Origin: Acorus gramineus | Lineage: Eukaryota > Streptophyta > Magnoliopsida > Acorales > Acoraceae | DNA length: 64,000 nucleotides | Direction: 5' to 3' | Assembly (NCBI GenBank): GCA_030737835.1 | Contig: CM060850.1 | Span: forward strand, 9,367,877-9,431,876 | In this document: positions 12,001 to 24,322 of the stretch, one piece after another | Position numbering within the stretch: position 1 is the stretch's first letter | How the letters are laid out: each line of letters starts with the position of its first letter | Program-made: the position numbers and the translations under genes | Notes under the pieces: generated by a model | Databases searched by the model: none | What the model saw: only the letters and a program-made list of their open reading frames with translations | What the model was told of the DNA's origin: nothing

Positions 12001-14496
12001 ATTTGAACAACATTTTCTTTTCCAATAATATTTTCAATAACATCATTTATTTCTTTAAACAAATATATTGCAGTGTGTGCAGATGCATCAATGGATTTCA
12101 AAAACATGGTTCCTTTTGGAGAATTAGCTAAAAAGTTAATTAATGATCTTTGTCTTCTGTCAGTCCATCCATCACACATTAATGTACAACCATAAGTTTT
12201 TCAATGTCCTTTATGTATCTCTAAAATCTTATAAGCTTCTCTTACCTCTTCTTGCAAACATATTTCACTTATCTCATGCATTGAAGGTGGGGTTAAACCA
12301 GACCCAAATCTACCTATTGCTTCTAATGCAACATGAAAAGAATGTGAAGTTAATGCATGAAAAGATACACCTGCAGAGATTGCCCATCTAGCTATCTTTT
12401 GAATTGCATTTTTCCTTTCTTCTTTTTTTAACCTATTTTCTAAAGTTGTTTGTTGTCCAGGGCCTCCTCTTAATCTTTGATCAACTACATCTTCAACATT
12501 ACCTCTACAAAATAAATCCATAGGACTCCTAGTGTTTTTCCTTCTTTGTTTGGATGGAGGAGGCCTTGAACTAGGACCACTAATTTCTATTACATCATCA
12601 TCACCTACATGTGGTTGTTGATCTCCTATGTCTCTAGCAAAATTTTCAGAATAAAATGAACCTCTTCTACATTTACTCAGATTTTTTATTCATGAATTCT
12701 TCTATTTCTTTTCTAATTTCTGGTGTTGTTCTAGGGCAAGGTTTAGCATTAGCTCCTGGTGAATGTAATAGGTGTTCTTTGAGTCTGGTTATGCCACCAC
12801 TACATAGATGTGAGCAAAGTAAACATTTGAATATATGTTTTTCAGTAGCACTTTTATATTCATCATATTTCCATGCAGGGTCTTTTGTATTAGCCGGTCT
12901 TAGATTAAATGAACTAGCTCCAGAAGAAGACATTTTTTTCAAAAATAATTTTTTAGGTTTCAAAAAATTAAATATTGATTATCTAATTACTAAGATGATG
13001 CTACTTTAACTACTTTCTAAGAATAAATACCTCTAAAAATAGGAGAAAAATAGAAAGAGGAGAAATCTTCCACCAAAAGCCTCCAAAGTCTCCACCAAAA
13101 GCCTCTAAGAACTCCACCAAAGCCCTCCAAGTAGTCCATCAATATCTCCACCAAGAAAGGAATTTTTTGGATTTTTGATGGATTTTTGGATTTTTTTGTG
13201 GATTTTTGGGCTTCTTTTGGGAATTGGGATTGAGGGATTTTGGAAAAAAACTCAAAAACTTGTTTGCTAAATGAGAGAGTAGAGAACTAGAGATTGTATG
13301 GGAGTGATTGAATGGTTGAGAAATTGCTTGTTGAGTTGTTGTGGAAAGAATGAATGTTTGGGGGTCTATTTATAGGGTTGGACAAATAAGGGGGGAAATT
13401 AAAAAAAAAATTGTGTGCGCCCCCCCCCCAACGGCAACGTCTATTTTTTTAAAAAAAACAAAAAATAAAAACAGTCGGGTCGGGCTGGCCTGCCCGACCC
13501 GACAGACAATATATCGTCGATATATCGGCCAGAGTCGATATATTGACGATATATCATTGATTTATCGATGACGTCATCACCCAATCGATATAACCTCGCG
13601 AAACACTCGATTTTTCGCGATTAACAGTATGAAAACGATATATCGACCGATATATTGATATATATCGTTCGATATTTAAAACTATGCTATTTTGTGTGTT
13701 TGTTCATATTTTTCTTCTTCTTCTTTCTTAAAGAAGGATTTTTCATCGGTCCTGTAAAATTTCTTAATGTGTGACCAATTCTACAAACCAAAGGAAAAAC
13801 TCTTTGTAATGCAGTCTTCTGTATAGGTTTGTGTCAGACACCTTTCCTTTCTGTTTCTTCTTCTAACACATATTTTCCCCCTTTGTAACACAGGTAGGAT
13901 TTAGTGGCTTTGCTGCCAAAAAAACCAGTTTTCTTGAGAGTACACCCAAATGGCCCTGCATTGAACTTAATCATCAGGAGGCAGGTCGTCATTCTCCACA
14001 ATGTTTTGGCATCAGTAGAAATGAATTCTCCCCCAAAACAGTAAATCAAGATGCAGAGGGCATCCTCCTATCAGCTGTTAACATGAGCTTCTTCGACCGC
14101 TTGAGTTTGGCATGGAGGATACTATTCCCTTCGAGGATGGTCCGGAGGAGTTCCAATGCGAGGATCGCGAAGCAACGACTCAAGATGATCCTCTTCTCCG
14201 ACAGGTGTGCAGTCAGTGACGAAGCGAAGCAGAAGATTGTTAGCAACATTGTGGGTGCTTTATCCGAGTTCGTTGAAATTGACTCCCAGGATAAAGTCCA
14301 ACTCAGTGTCTCTGCTGATCCAGATCTTGGGACGGTCTACTCAGTTATCGTTCCTGTTCGTCGTGTGAAACCGGAATATCAAGAGAACGATGATGATTAC
14401 AGTGGAATAACAGGTATCGAATACAAAGATACTGGGCATGTGTCAGGCACAGTTGATGTGACGTTTGATTTCTTCGTACCAAATGAGAATGCTTAA
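9094..14496 (+). CDS. MINE1: Plastid division-site factor MinE
   Basis: Two exons, 9094-9180 and 13894-14496, in phase 0 with a GT...CACAG intron, give 229 residues, matching my memory of Arabidopsis MINE1. The start at 9094 (MAICGDLRVSAAF) matches the family; an in-frame ATG at 9070 would add eight residues. Order: plastid transit peptide (about 1-90, rich in Ser, Lys and Pro), MinD-interacting helix region (about 110-135, with NARIAKQRLKMILFSDR), then the topological-specificity beta domain (about 150-195, DKVQLSVSADPDLGTVYSVI). MinE drives MinD off the inner envelope and so restricts the FtsZ ring to the middle of the plastid. The 4.7-kb intron is mostly a complete hAT element, so normal expression needs correct splicing across it. 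Confidence 0.95.
10489..13686 (-). mobile_element. Complete hAT transposon inside the MINE1 intron
   Basis: The 3198-bp element is bounded by an exact 8-bp target duplication, CTATTTTG, at 10481-10488 and 13687-13694. Its ends are CAGTGTTTTAAGTATCGA and, in reverse, CATAGTTTTAAATATCGA: 14 of 18 bases match, with the CA start usual for hAT. Both subterminal regions (10500-10565 and 13500-13680) carry many copies of ATATCGAT-type motifs, likely transposase-binding sites. The interior encodes a degraded hAT transposase on the reverse strand. Confidence 0.92.
10790..12963 (-). pseudogene. Degraded hAT transposase
   Basis: The fragments read on the reverse strand in the expected order. First an N-terminal BED zinc finger near 12930-12700 (FKCLLCSHLC, then GGITRLKEHLLHSPG). 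Then a linker near 12520-12200. Then a DUF659-type catalytic part at 12179-11928 (MCDGWTDRRQRSLINF, TDNVANYKDACE). Then 11930-11665 (VTRFATS-like TRFATSFLTLQSLWEHKN). The C-terminal dimerisation motif SSSGCERNWSAFEN lies near 11515-11455, followed after a likely intron by an acidic tail to about 10800. The frame changes and the stretch with the usual AHC motif is missing, so the protein is not intact and the element depends on a helper. Confidence 0.85.
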
Positions 14497-14779
14497 CCAG
14501 GCAACAAGCGCTGATTGTTTAACGCGTGGAGGGAGGGAGAGGAGGCCTTGTTCGTTTCAGGGAGAGTTTGTTGGGTTGCAGTTTGGAACCTTTGTGAACA
14601 CTATCAGCAATTTGTATATGTATTATTTTGTTGTTGAGCACTTTTTTGTTTGTTAGGTTTCTCTTGCAACGATGATGTGCTCCATGGAAAATGGTGGATA
14701 CAAGAATGTTGATTAGCTTGTATGCAAATGGTGTAGAAAAGTTTGATGAATGTCACAGCTAGGCTCAACCACAACTTAA

Positions 14780-15189
14780 GGTAGCATTTGGATGTGTGGT
14801 GCACATCGTTGGATTCCGGATACGCGGTGTTTGAGACAGAGGTGGCAAATGTCATGCATTCAGAACCTTGTCCAAAACACAGAAGGGATGTTTGGTACTT
14901 GTGGTTTGCTTTTTAATTCGGTGAGATTATTAAATTGCCCCTTGTTAAAACTCCTCAAAAGAGGGAATGAAACCCTTAAAAGGGATAGTGTGATAATTTA
15001 CACCTCAATGATATGTGTTGGAGGACTGTGTTTCAAAAAGCGTTGTTTTATTGTGTTTGCAAATGCTTATTTTTAACACATACAACACAGGACTTGAAAT
15101 TTCACTTTACCAATGTCACAGAACATTTAGATGAGAGTTCTTAATTTTTCCGGATTTCGCACAGGTGCACCGCATATCCAAACGATACC
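14780..15189. mobile_element. MITE downstream of MINE1
   Basis: An approximately 410-bp element with long inverted ends. At 14780-14804 it reads GGTAGCATTTGGATGTGTGG followed by TGCAC; the right end read in reverse is GGTATCGTTTGGATATGCGG followed by TGCAC. That is 21 of 25 matches. It has no coding capacity. The superfamily is unclear because I see no convincing target duplication. Confidence 0.7.
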
Positions 15190-16394
15190 ATAGTAGAGCC
15201 CCTAAGCTCAACTAAAATATGGAGCTCATATGCCTCAGACGTTCTGCTCAATTCTACTGTTTACATGCTTGTGTTTGCTTTACTGTGCTCGTGCCTGTAA
15301 GTCTGTTTTCATTTAAAGTGTGCTTGCCCATTGTATTAGCAATTCTTGTAGGTTTATTATTGAGCATTTTCTGAACAAGTTGATTGTTTGCAACAGCAAT
15401 CTTACTGGCATTTTTCATTTTCTTTCATCCCATCATAAAAACCCAGGTTCTGAGTGTGCCTACTTTGGTCTGAATCATGAGAAATATTGGAGTTATGGGT
15501 GTTTAATGGAGAAAAAAATACTCCACGTTCCAGTTGAAATGGTGAGTGGTAGAGGGTTGACATAATATATTTCATTTATAGAATAAAAATGAGACCCCAC
15601 ATGGGGCTACATTTAAGACATAGATCAAGGTAATATATAACACACACACAAAGACACACATACGGGACAGATACAGAACCAAGCCCAATTTTAGTTACAC
15701 TTCTGTGGACAAAGCTCATCATAGACCCAATGATGAGCCATCGTCATTCGCCTGCACCGTTTGATCGATGGGCCAAAGCCTGATAAATCGATTTACATCA
15801 CGAGCAGTTACATTTGAAGTTCTTTTCATGAACTCTGTTGTTGAAATCTAATATTACAGCTAATGCAGAGATAAACTTTGCACATAATATGGTCAACAAC
15901 TCCAAAATGGAATAATAAGAAAAAGTAGTCTTTTAATGGTGAGCTTCCCTTTCAATATGTATAAGTGGGTGCTCTGTTTCACTGTGAGATCTTTTTCATC
16001 CAAGCCTTGGTATTAAACGCAAATATGATTCAGCAATTCTATACTCCCTCAGATGATCTATGGAACCTTCCCGCACTGGAAAGCTTGAAAATTGGTCTTT
16101 GTGGTGCATTGAGCGATGCTTCCCTGGCTCGCTTATCTTTCAAAGTTTGACAGTGCCAACAACGTAACTCAAACCATCTGATCAAATGCTAAATCATGAT
16201 AAATCCATACTCAAAAAATAAATGATGAAATATTTTATTGCCATTTCTGAAAGTACCAGAATAAACAGATAAGGAACAGGACATTGATTGCTATCATACA
16301 AACTTACACAGTGGAAGATGAACTAATGACATGCCAAATAAAAAAAATGTATACAGCAAAATCACAAACCAGCGCAAGCCCTTACATACAAAGT
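15190..16394. other. Intergenic region between convergent MINE1 and the GDAP2-like gene
   Basis: AT-rich DNA with a (CA)n-type stretch near 15638-15660 and the 3' UTR of the GDAP2-like gene at the right end. A 61-codon open frame at 15965-16150 looks superficially leucine-rich, but I see no gene. Confidence 0.55.
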
Positions 16395-19300
16395 TTATGC
16401 AGAGGGCCTATGATAGATGTACTTTGTTCTGGGATCAACAATAACACCCTTCCCCCCATTCACTTCAAGATCATGCCTGTGTAAATGCACCACATTTTAG
16501 CAACTCTTTTTGCAGAGCCAAGTGAACTGATTAAGTTGGTTTCAGAAGAGAACCAGAAAACTCACTGAAACACAAAATCAGGGATGGTCAACTGCTCCCG
16601 AGGAACATATCTGAACAGGTGCACGAGACGATCAATGTACACGACTTTACGCCACACCTAATGCACAACTCAAACAATTATGAACATTAGATATTTGTTT
16701 CAAATCGCAGGAAAATCCACAGTTGTAAAGTAATTTTTACATACTTCCCCATCTACAAACAACTGCAAGGCAAGAATCGCTGTTTTCAGCCCCAATGTCG
16801 GGTGAAGAACATATATCGCCTGCAATAAAGCACAACCATTATAAAATCAGAGAACAAGCATTAGCATCAACCTTACATTGGACATCATAAATACATACAT
16901 GCAGGTTGCGCTGGTGTTTTCGACCAAGAATTTGTTGCAATCTTTTCATCCATCCCAAATCTGGCTGCCTATTTACACCAAATTGCAAGCGAAGACAAGA
17001 GTTATAAAGTGCAGAAACATGTTATATATAAACTGTTAAAACTAGAAAGCGATATATCAAGCAAGCAGTTTCCCATACATTTCTGAACTAGATAACAAAG
17101 ATGATTAAAGAGCCAGCAGGGTCTGTGTTACACATTAATTACAATGATTTGATGGGTACACATCTATGTTAGGTAATAGTCGTAAATGATATTAGACTAG
17201 ATATTTGGTGAATGCTGAAACCATCGTGCTTAATTGTCATATTTCTTTTGTCTACCAAAGTTGGCAAAAAATAGAAACCATGTAAAAAATGAGAGTGCTT
17301 CAAGCAAACATGTAAGGTTTGTGGCGATGCAATTGTATTGAGTAACATAACACATTTAGATCATAGAATTCTTACACTTGTAGAGATGCTGCAGAGTGAA
17401 AATACACAATCGTGTAGGGCTTGTGAAGCAATGGCTCAAACTCCTGGTAAGCAATATAAGAAATGCTCAGATTCACAAATGGCAAATATCAGCACAACTC
17501 AATTTGACAGTGAGTGGTCAAACTGAAATTCACCAATCACTTACAAATGAACATGCGTCATACAAAAAATAAGAACCAAAACACACGATAATGTTGTGAA
17601 AGCACGCTTTATAGATTGACACAAGATTAAGAATATCCACAAGATTTAAAAAAAAAAAAAAAAAAAAAAACTACGCAAACATAATTGCTGTACAAATGCA
17701 CATAACTAAATACCTTTACTACATACAGCACGAACTGCTCTAAATCTAGACATCGCAGCAGAAAATGGGCACCCACAACAACCATTACAGGGCGTCCCTC
17801 ACTGTCTACGCCACCACGATAACTGAAACGAAGAGGCAAAAGCAATTTAAAAAATATACATATTATAGAAATAAAGTTGCAACCAAATAAAAACTTAATA
17901 ATACAAGAATCAGAATTTGGCATATTTAGTTGACATCTTAGAAAATTGATATAAAAATAATTGAAGCTGACAAATGACAAGGTAAGGAACCTGCATCCTC
18001 TACTTAAACAACGCAAAGTGAGACATGTTGAGCATCAAAAAAGATTTATATAGGCAAAGATTAGATATGCTTACACAATTTTCATTTCAGCGATTTCTGC
18101 AAGATTAAGTGAATTTGCTTTAGCAATATATCTAGCATGAAGTGAGTATTCCTCTGCAGCTGAGAGTGGAGGCCCACCAAGGTCACCAAATCCAAGAAAT
18201 TTTGCACAATTCCAACCACTTTGCATTTGAGCAGCTCTTTCCAATTGCTCCATTCGACGCTGATCAGGATCTTTTATTAATGACATAAATGCAGGATCCA
18301 AATATGAATCCAAATGGAACGAGTTCTTGCTGCAGAAAACAAAAGTTTGTTAGCCAGATCCTTATAAAACTGAATTGTTGAAAGTAGTGTGTTCCATTAG
18401 CTGAATGGATATTATTCTGATAATCACAACCATCTGAGGTCATGTCTTCTGTTAGCATACGAAATTTATATACATTTTCATGTCCAACATCTGAATTAAG
18501 AATGAATTCATTTGGAAGCAACAAGATGGCTTTAATTTCACTAAGCATGCAATAAAATGAATCAGCATTGTCTCTATGTAATGGGTTTTCTGTAGAGTTT
18601 ATGAGAAAGTTGTTTTCTACTTTAGTTTATAGGACCACATTTTTAGATTATTTAATGACCCCCCCACCCCCCCCAAAAACCACAACACACACACAAAAAA
18701 AAAAAAATTGCTTTGATCCCCATTGGACCTGCCTGGATCTTAACTGGAACCCGACCAGTCACAAAGACCACTAAACCATAGAACTTGAGAATCTATTTTT
18801 CTTCCTTTTTACCTCTTCAGAATAATATTAAGAAAAATTGATGCACATTTTCATTTTTTAGATCCATTTAAATCCATTTTCAGTTCTCACAGATATAAAA
18901 TCTACTGATCTAACATATTTAGAAGTAATAAATGTGTCCATGAAAATATCAGAGATGATGTACAAAGTCAACAGGAGACTATGACTTTGCTTGGGCTAAT
19001 TTTATCCTCATGTCAGGTGGTCAAAATCTAGATGCGGGACAGATCAATCCCATATATAGTAGAGTTCCAGCAGGAGAGAGACTAGATACAGTCCCTCACA
19101 TCAATTTTTATGTATTAAGCTAAATTGTATTAAAAATTATCCTCATGGAAAACAAACATCACACAAGATGAGCTATAGTTAACACCAACTGTACGACTTC
19201 GATTATAGAAGACAGTTGTGTATTTTCTTATGATCACATGCAACAGAATAGGCTCCAAATGCTTGCAAGGATGATCTCATAATCATCATCAAAACTCTTT

Positions 19301-22300
19301 AAGATGACTAGACAATTAAACTAAACTCAAGTAAAAAAGGAATGAGTGAGTTCCACTATGTCGAGAAAATAAAAGCATAATTTAACAGAGGCATTGACCT
19401 GCTAGCCAGATTCATTTAAGCATTTAGGGATGAAAGTTTTCCTAGAGTACTAAAATGTTTCACCAACCTTCGCGTTGTCAGACCAACATCACTGACAGGA
19501 AGATCTACTGGTGGTGTGGAAGGTGGGGGCATGGGTGCTGACACTGCAGGTAATGGTTTTATTCTGATCTTGCGTTCATGAATAACTGTTTCTCCATTCT
19601 CATCCCCCACATCTGCTGGAAGCTTTGATAATGCCACTTCTTCCTCATGTTTATCCCTAGGGAAATAAAGAGGTAGCAGTCTGCAAAACAAAACAGATGT
19701 ATAATTATTGAAATTTCAATGGTTAGGCTTAGGCAGGCAGGCATCCATTCACAGAAATTTTGCATCTGTCAGAAAGTATCAAAGCCACTAATCAGAAAAT
19801 GTTTATCTTATCAAGTAGAGATGCGGACATTACCTTTTATATATCTCAGTATCAGATGATGTTGTTGTACAGAAAACAACAGCAGTGATTTTATCCTTCT
19901 GTTTTTCCAGAAACCGTCTAACAGTCCCTGAGCATTTTCAGGGGGTATGGTAAAAAACATAATGAGAACTAAGATGAGAGCAGTAAATAGTTCAAATGAG
20001 AGACATACATACTGAACAAAGTACTTTTCACCAATAAGGATAAATAGATGATTACCCAAAAGAATATACTGTAAAATGATTAGCAACACTTGGGAAAAAG
20101 TTTTTGTCCTGTTAGTAGTGACACCTAATTAAAAAGAAATAATTACACTCACTTATTGCAACATGTGCAGCTGGCTCACGAGGATAATTTTTGGTTTCTG
20201 TGTATACACAGCCCATAGCAATGCTGCAAAACAAAAAGGTCATAAGGATAATTAGTTGCAAACATCTCTGGGATATGTACATGCATGTACACAAAACTCG
20301 AGGACCACAATTTTGTAAAATGTGTAGCATCTACCGCTCACGACCTCTGCAGTCCATTCTCAATTAGAAGCTCCAGGCATGAGCGGTAACAATGACTCAG
20401 AGCATTCTCTGCAGCAGTATGATATTTGACAGCATACTTAGGACCCACTGTATGTATAACTCTCCTGGAAAAATAGAAAAAAATATATATATATCCATGA
20501 TTAATTTTATCAAGAACTGGTCATGTGATGGAGCAAAAAACAATTCCATGAACATGAAGCATGAATGCAAAAATAAAATCTACTTGTTTAAAGTGAATGT
20601 TGTCAAGCAAAAATGGCACACATTTTGATTAAACAGAAGACCAGATGTTTAGAAAGAAAGGGAATAAGTTGATCTTTGTGTGGTTGACCATTATCTTGAT
20701 GCAAGGACATGAAGGAATAGCTTTTTGTGTGCTTGAGGAAGACACCTTATCTCCATTAATTTTGTTCACATCCTACCACATTTTCAGAGAAACATTTCAT
20801 CAGACAGTAAACGACTCTTGGTCCAGGAAATTCTAACCTCCATAAATTTAAATAAATATAATCTTAAAAGGTTCTTTGTTGCCTTAAATATCTTGATTAT
20901 GAATATGGAAAAGATTTATGTGGACCAAGAGCTGATCAGCAAGTCTAGCCACTTGTTTTCACCAGGGGACAACACTTCTTCAACCATGCACAAACTTCGA
21001 TTTATCACCTTCCGTGTCTTAAGAGTGTCTTCCCCAAACCCAAATAAAGGATAGCAAAAGGGCATTAACAAATAGGATATCAAAATTTTGAATTGTTCTT
21101 TTCACTGTACGGTAATAATCATACAGTCAATCAATCACAACATTCCTGAAGTCATTTTCCTAAAATGTAAAGTTAAACATTAAAAAAGACAAAGTCAACC
21201 AATCAAGTAATATTTTGGCTTTATGAGGAGAGCTAGACCATAAGGAAAGGAACTACATTCATATACATACAGATGTAGTTAATTTACAAAACAATAACCA
21301 ATGAAAATAATAAAGCAAATATTCATTAAAGCATGATTGAAACACTAGCCTGGCAGGGAGATCATAAGCATTGGTAACCTTTGCCATTCCAGTCCGACAT
21401 CCACCCTGCAGAAAATAAATGTGGGAAAGAAAAACAATTCATGCCTAGAAAAACTACGCAAACTTGTGAAGAAAAAGCAACAAAATCGGCATTCAGAAAA
21501 TTTGTTTTAAATTACATCATACCAATGTCATACATTCTTCTGCAAGACCTGGGCCAGCAGCAGCATGCAAACCAGGGCTGCTATGCGCTTCATCCAAACT
21601 CTGTGGAAACCCCAAAAAATCAAATGATGGAAGATCTTTTTTCCAGTTTCAATGGAAACTAATAGATATTCTCTTATGTTCCTGGAATCTCATGAACAAT
21701 TTTGGTTCTCTTAATAAAGCATACTGTACAATGTCCAATGATTAAGATTTTGGGGTAAAGGTAGAGTCACTCATTATTGAAATCAAACTCAACTGGTTTT
21801 CCAACATCATTGGATCCTTGAATTTGACTAATACGAGACCAAGCAAACTTTAAGCCCATGTTTGGAATGAGAATAAACCCCCGGATAACCCCAGATAGAA
21901 ATTTTGTTGTGTTTGGAAAGCCCGGATAACTCCAGATAAAGTATGCCAGAATAAACTGGTATAAAGTGGTATATGGATTCTAATCAACCCCTAGAATAAA
22001 AGTTATCCTAGGTTATTCCACTCAAAGAATATGTGGGTCCACTGTCACCTTTTATAAATCATTATCCATACTTTATTCACATTTTACCCAAACAACAAAA
22101 CATTTATTCTTACGTTTATCAACGAGAATAATTCAAAATACAACCAAACACAAAATCAATTTATCCTTATTTACACTCACTTATGCCGGAATAACTGTAT
22201 GCCCAAGAATAAGTCCTATTATGTATCCAAACGGGGGCTAAGAGATATCAACAATTATAGAAATACACAATATGACTAAACATTTACATGTTCACTATTA

Positions 22301-23144
22301 TAATTCATACTAACTCCAACTTATCAATAATGAATCAAACAGATCATATTCACGTCGGCCTTGACTGGTAGATATCCCCAATATACATATTACATTGAGT
22401 TATTCCACAATATATCTGCAAGTTATTCCCAATATCCCCAATATTACATCCCTTTAACAAAAAGGTCTAACGAACTGCTTATCGCTTCCAAAACAAATTC
22501 CATCTCAAACCCAAAAATGCCTCTTTAATCCTTCGGAAAGAAAAGGAAAGATTTAGAACCAATTTATGTTACCCAACTGTGAGATTGTTTGATTCAGTTC
22601 ATCCACACTTTTAAGTATACCCAGTACCCTCAAAACAGATCAACATCCCTAACATACACAAACAATAGTCCTCTCATCCATCCTAAAGCAAACAAATGAC
22701 CCAATTCAACTTATCAAATTGAACATCTATTCATCAACACCTAGAATTCACTCCTCCTAACTCCTAGATGTCAAGAATCGTCAGTCAAGAAAAACCATGA
22801 AGGAATAAAAGAAGCAAGCAAAACATCACCTCATTCGTCGAATTGACGACAGCATCGACCTCGAGATTCCACGGGTGCCCCCGCCACAGATAAATCTTCG
22901 AATTGATCTCGTGATCGACGGGGAACCTTGACACCCCGCCCTCCGCTTCCGTATCACCGCCAGCCGAAGACGTCAGTGGGTCAGAGAAATACAAGACGGG
23001 AAACGCGGGGTCCTCGTACGCCGCCAGAGCCGACCGGTGCTCCACGTCGCTCCAGCGTGGGATCTGGTCGAGGGTCACGACCGAATCCCCGGAGTCCGTC
23101 GGAGCCCCGCCTCGGGGAGCGGACGTGGGCACGCTCCTATACAT
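16395..23144 (-). CDS. Macro-domain plus CRAL-TRIO protein (GDAP2-like)
   Basis: Fourteen exons (reverse strand): 23144-22830, 21600-21523, 21405-21350, 20464-20345, 20223-20153, 19927-19834, 19680-19468, 18329-18075, 17822-17714, 17443-17376, 16968-16899, 16819-16745, 16657-16566, 16476-16395. All phases agree, giving 565 residues. The start MYRSVPTSAPRGG was chosen because it fits the plant family; an in-frame ATG lies 21 codons upstream. The macro domain (about 85-235) shows VDAVVNSTNE, AAAGPGLAEEC, GGCRTGMAKVTNAYDLP and IAMGCVYTETKNYP. A Pro-rich linker follows near residues 290-310, and the CRAL-TRIO-like fold (about 400-545) shows RPVMVVVGAHFL, YTIVYFHSAA and HPTLGLKTAILAL. Macro domains bind ADP-ribose; the lipid-binding-type C-terminus makes this the plant homologue of animal GDAP2 (from memory, Arabidopsis At1g69340). 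Its substrate is not known. Intron 3 uses a GC donor. Confidence 0.93.
21854..22238. mobile_element. Tourist-like MITE, copy 2, with TAA duplication
   Basis: A 385-bp element in intron 1 of the GDAP2-like gene. The ends are GCCCATGTTTGGA and, in reverse, GCCCCCGTTTGGA, flanked on both sides by TAA (21851-21853, 22239-22241). A 3-bp TAA/TTA duplication with G-start ends points to the PIF/Harbinger (Tourist) group. The internal sequence matches copies 1 and 3. Confidence 0.78.
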
Positions 23145-23521
23145 CCCCACCTTCAAATCCCACCAAAAAAAAATTGGATTTTTTGAACAACCCAATGTTC
23201 GATTCAAGTAAAAACAAGATAGAAATCATAAATCAACGGATTCGAATACTAAAGATGGAAGCTTTCGTAGCATGAACTTAATTGGGTTTCAAAATCTATC
23301 AAAATTGGGCGATTTTAAGCTCACCTGGTTTTGGATTTCTTGATTTGGGTCTTCGGCTTCAATGGGTCTCTGATTTTTCGAATATCGAAAAAAAGGAAGA
23401 GATTTTCTTTTGCGCTTGGTCACGAACACGAGGGGTATTTGTGGAAATAGAGAATATTCCAAAAATAATTTGTGAAGTGGGACCCACAATGTTGAAATTA
23501 CATTTTTTGGGGGATTATTAT

Positions 23522-24314
23522 TAGGCCTGTCAACTGGTCGGGTCTGGGTGGACCAGAACCCGACCCGTGATAGGACCCTGCGGGTCCGGGTCCAACCCAG
23601 GACCCGACGGGTCTGGGGAAATGTGGACCTGGACCCGGACCCGTCGGACCCGGGTCGGGTCCGGGTCCGGTCGGACCCGGATGGTTGGGTAAAAAAAAAA
23701 GAGAGAGAATAGCTCATGTATTTGTTTGCCTTATTATTCTATTTGAAATATTTTGTAATAAAACATTATTGTTAATGAGACTATGTTTGAATGTAATTTT
23801 ATACAATTCAAAAGAAGTAAATGAATTATTAAACAACATCCAAAACAATAATCACTAACATAAAAAACATATTAACCTAAATAATAAACATAACTAACCT
23901 AAACAACATTCAAAACAATAAACACTAACATATTAACCTAAATAATAAACATAAATCATGCAACAAACTAATTAATCATACAAATTCAAAAGCTAATAAG
24001 TTAATTGTCCAAAACAAACCGATTTATAGGCTTGTTATAATTATGATTTATGAACTTGTAGATACAAAAATAAGTTAATTAAGAAATAAAATTATGTATC
24101 AACTAATACTAATGGTCTTATAATATATGAGCATATTTTAATAAAACAATCGGGTCTCGGGTCCAACGGGTCGGGGCGGGGTGGACCCGGACCCGACCCG
24201 TTTGTTTGTTCGGGTCCACCGGGTCGGGTCCAACTCGGGTCGGATCCAAATCGGGTCGGGTATATTACACGTGTAATCGGGTCCGGGTCTAGACCTGACC
24301 CGTTGACAGGCCTA
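23522..24314. mobile_element. Non-autonomous hAT element upstream of the GDAP2-like gene
   Basis: A 793-bp element flanked by the exact 8-bp duplication ATTATTAT (23514-23521, 24315-24322). The ends TAGGCCTGTCAACTGG and, in reverse, TAGGCCTGTCAACGGG match at 15 of 16 bases. Both sub-ends are packed with CGGGTCC/GGACCCG blocks (23535-23690 and 24150-24300), and the middle is AT-rich without coding capacity. It lies about 380 bp upstream of the GDAP2-like start codon. Confidence 0.9.
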
Positions 24315-24322
24315 ATTATTAT

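Noticed and set aside
15965..16150. Short frame with leucine-rich look (LPALESLKIGLCGALSDASL)
   Set aside because: Too short, no splice-connected neighbours, lies in the 3' flank between convergent genes.
22928..23275. 115-codon Arg/Pro-rich forward frame
   Set aside because: Antisense of the GC-rich first exon of the GDAP2-like gene.
23289..23717. 142-codon frame with RTRPGSDGSGSR repeats
   Set aside because: Translation of the GGACCCG arrays at the end of the hAT element.
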